NCBI GenBank assembly: GCA_009746045.1
Contig: RPFO01000744.1
Coordinates: 1,091,135-1,155,134, forward strand
Source: Mesostigma viride
Taxonomy: Eukaryota; Streptophyta; Mesostigmatophyceae; Mesostigmatales; Mesostigmataceae
DNA: 64,000 nucleotides
Reading direction: 5' to 3'
Shown piece after piece: positions 63,265-64,000 of this stretch; position 1 is the stretch's first letter, and each line of letters begins with the position of its first letter. Below the pieces are notes generated by a model. The model searched no databases, was not told where the DNA came from, and worked only from the letters and a program-made list of their open reading frames with translations. The position numbers were made by a program, and so were the translations under genes.

Positions 63265-64000
63265 GGGTTGCTATGCAAATGCATAGCATCGGCGGACCTC
63301 TTTTCGCTTACCGCCGAGCAGGCGCAGGCTATCCTGCTCCTCCTGCACGCCAAAGGCCATGAGCTACATTTTCCCAGCACGTCTAGCGAGACTTCGGTGG
63401 ACGACGTTCACCATCTGGAGCTGCCACAGCTTCGTCTTTATGTTTTTCTGAGCTACGCGAAGGCCCCTTGCCTCCGGGCACTTTTTGCCGCTTTCGAGGA
63501 TGCCGATGGCACCGCCAATACCCCCATTGCTTCCCCGGACGCAACCCTGCGCCAGCTCAACCAGAAAGTCGACGACATGGCCGCTCAACTCGGCGCCCTA
63601 TCCACTGCTATCCGCCAAGACACTGCTGAGCTCCAATCAAGCATTGCCGAGGTCAAGGCCGCCATGACTACCCCGCCCCAGCAAGCCGCCCCTGCACCCA
63701 CCAGCTACGCTAACATGGTGAAACAGACCGACATTGCCAACCTGATGGAGGATGCCGCACGCAGGGGGGCTGCAGCCCACAAGACTGCTGTGGAGGAGGA
63801 CCAGCGGTCACGCAGTATAGTGGTTCGATATTTCCAGGTCGCGCCACAGCCAGAAACGGACCTGATGCTAGCGCAACGCCTTTACCAGAACCTCATCGTG
63901 GGCCGGCTGCAGCTGGGCAACGAGCGCATCCGCATCGAGTCGGCAGCTTGGATGGCGGGCCAGCCTGGCCCCATCCGGGTGACCTTCGCGAATGTGGCCA
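63265..64000 (+). CDS. LINE ORF1-like protein, runs off the window
   Basis: The frame is open from just after a stop at 63,259-63,261 to the last base. The first in-frame ATG is near 63,578; the preceding residues (LTAEQAQAILLLLHAKGHEL) may be coding with an upstream start. It contains a heptad-like helix (DDMAAQLGALSTAIRQDTAE), a SYANMV motif, RSRSIVVRYFQVAP and GPIRVTFANVA, in the order seen in the fragment at 2-664. The nucleic-acid-binding end and any ORF2 lie beyond the window. Confidence 0.55.

Overview
This is a TE-rich nuclear eukaryotic window, most likely from a green alga. One very large, intron-rich host gene is readable. Its conserved blocks look closer to the plant SUD1/CER9 branch of the Doa10/MARCHF6 ubiquitin ligases than to the animal branch (from memory, not a search). 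Other algal-style traits are low-complexity protein insertions, long simple-sequence tracts inside introns, and a mixture of chromovirus, Copia-like, LINE, hAT-like and piggyBac-like elements. No bacterial or organellar genes, rRNA, tRNA or CRISPR arrays were seen.

Layout. Positions 1-1.1 kb hold a LINE ORF1 fragment with its own 3' tail, followed by gene-poor DNA with small LINE 3'-end insertions. From 22.5 kb down to 4.0 kb on the minus strand lies the Doa10/MARCHF6-like gene. I reconstructed 14 exons whose splice phases all agree, giving about 2,480 residues: a RING-CH domain split exactly between exons 1 and 2, the multi-spanning membrane core, and large disordered inserts. From 24.8 to 27.7 kb there are two LINE remnants in opposite orientation, the plus one split by a SINE-like insertion. 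From 30.7 to 31.7 kb a hAT-like element sits inside the terminal repeat of another inverted-repeat element.

From 32,966 to 59,116 there is one Ty3/gypsy chromovirus insertion with 5-bp target duplications (CCCTG), LTRs of about 570 bp, an initiator-Met-type primer site and a purine tract. It encodes, 5' to 3' on the minus strand, an RNase H1-type hybrid-binding (viroplasmin-like) ORF, gag with a zinc knuckle, protease-RT-RNase H-integrase-chromodomain, and an unrecognised extra ORF in the env position. Its body is internally duplicated with an error-rich bridge, probably an assembly artefact. A 7.6-kb Copia-like element (50,754-58,398, target duplication CTACC) is nested in its leader, and this element has a protease-like domain after its integrase. 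From 59.3 to 61.8 kb a second hAT-like copy carries a nested piggyBac-like element (TTAA duplications). The window ends inside another LINE ORF1.

The most unusual observation is in the host gene. At many exon-intron junctions the exon edge together with its splice site is copied one or more times into the neighbouring intron (exons 2, 3, 5, 12, 13 and 14 at their 3' ends; exons 6 and 10 at their 5' ends). In intron 13 this is joined by an 11-bp array of donor-like units.
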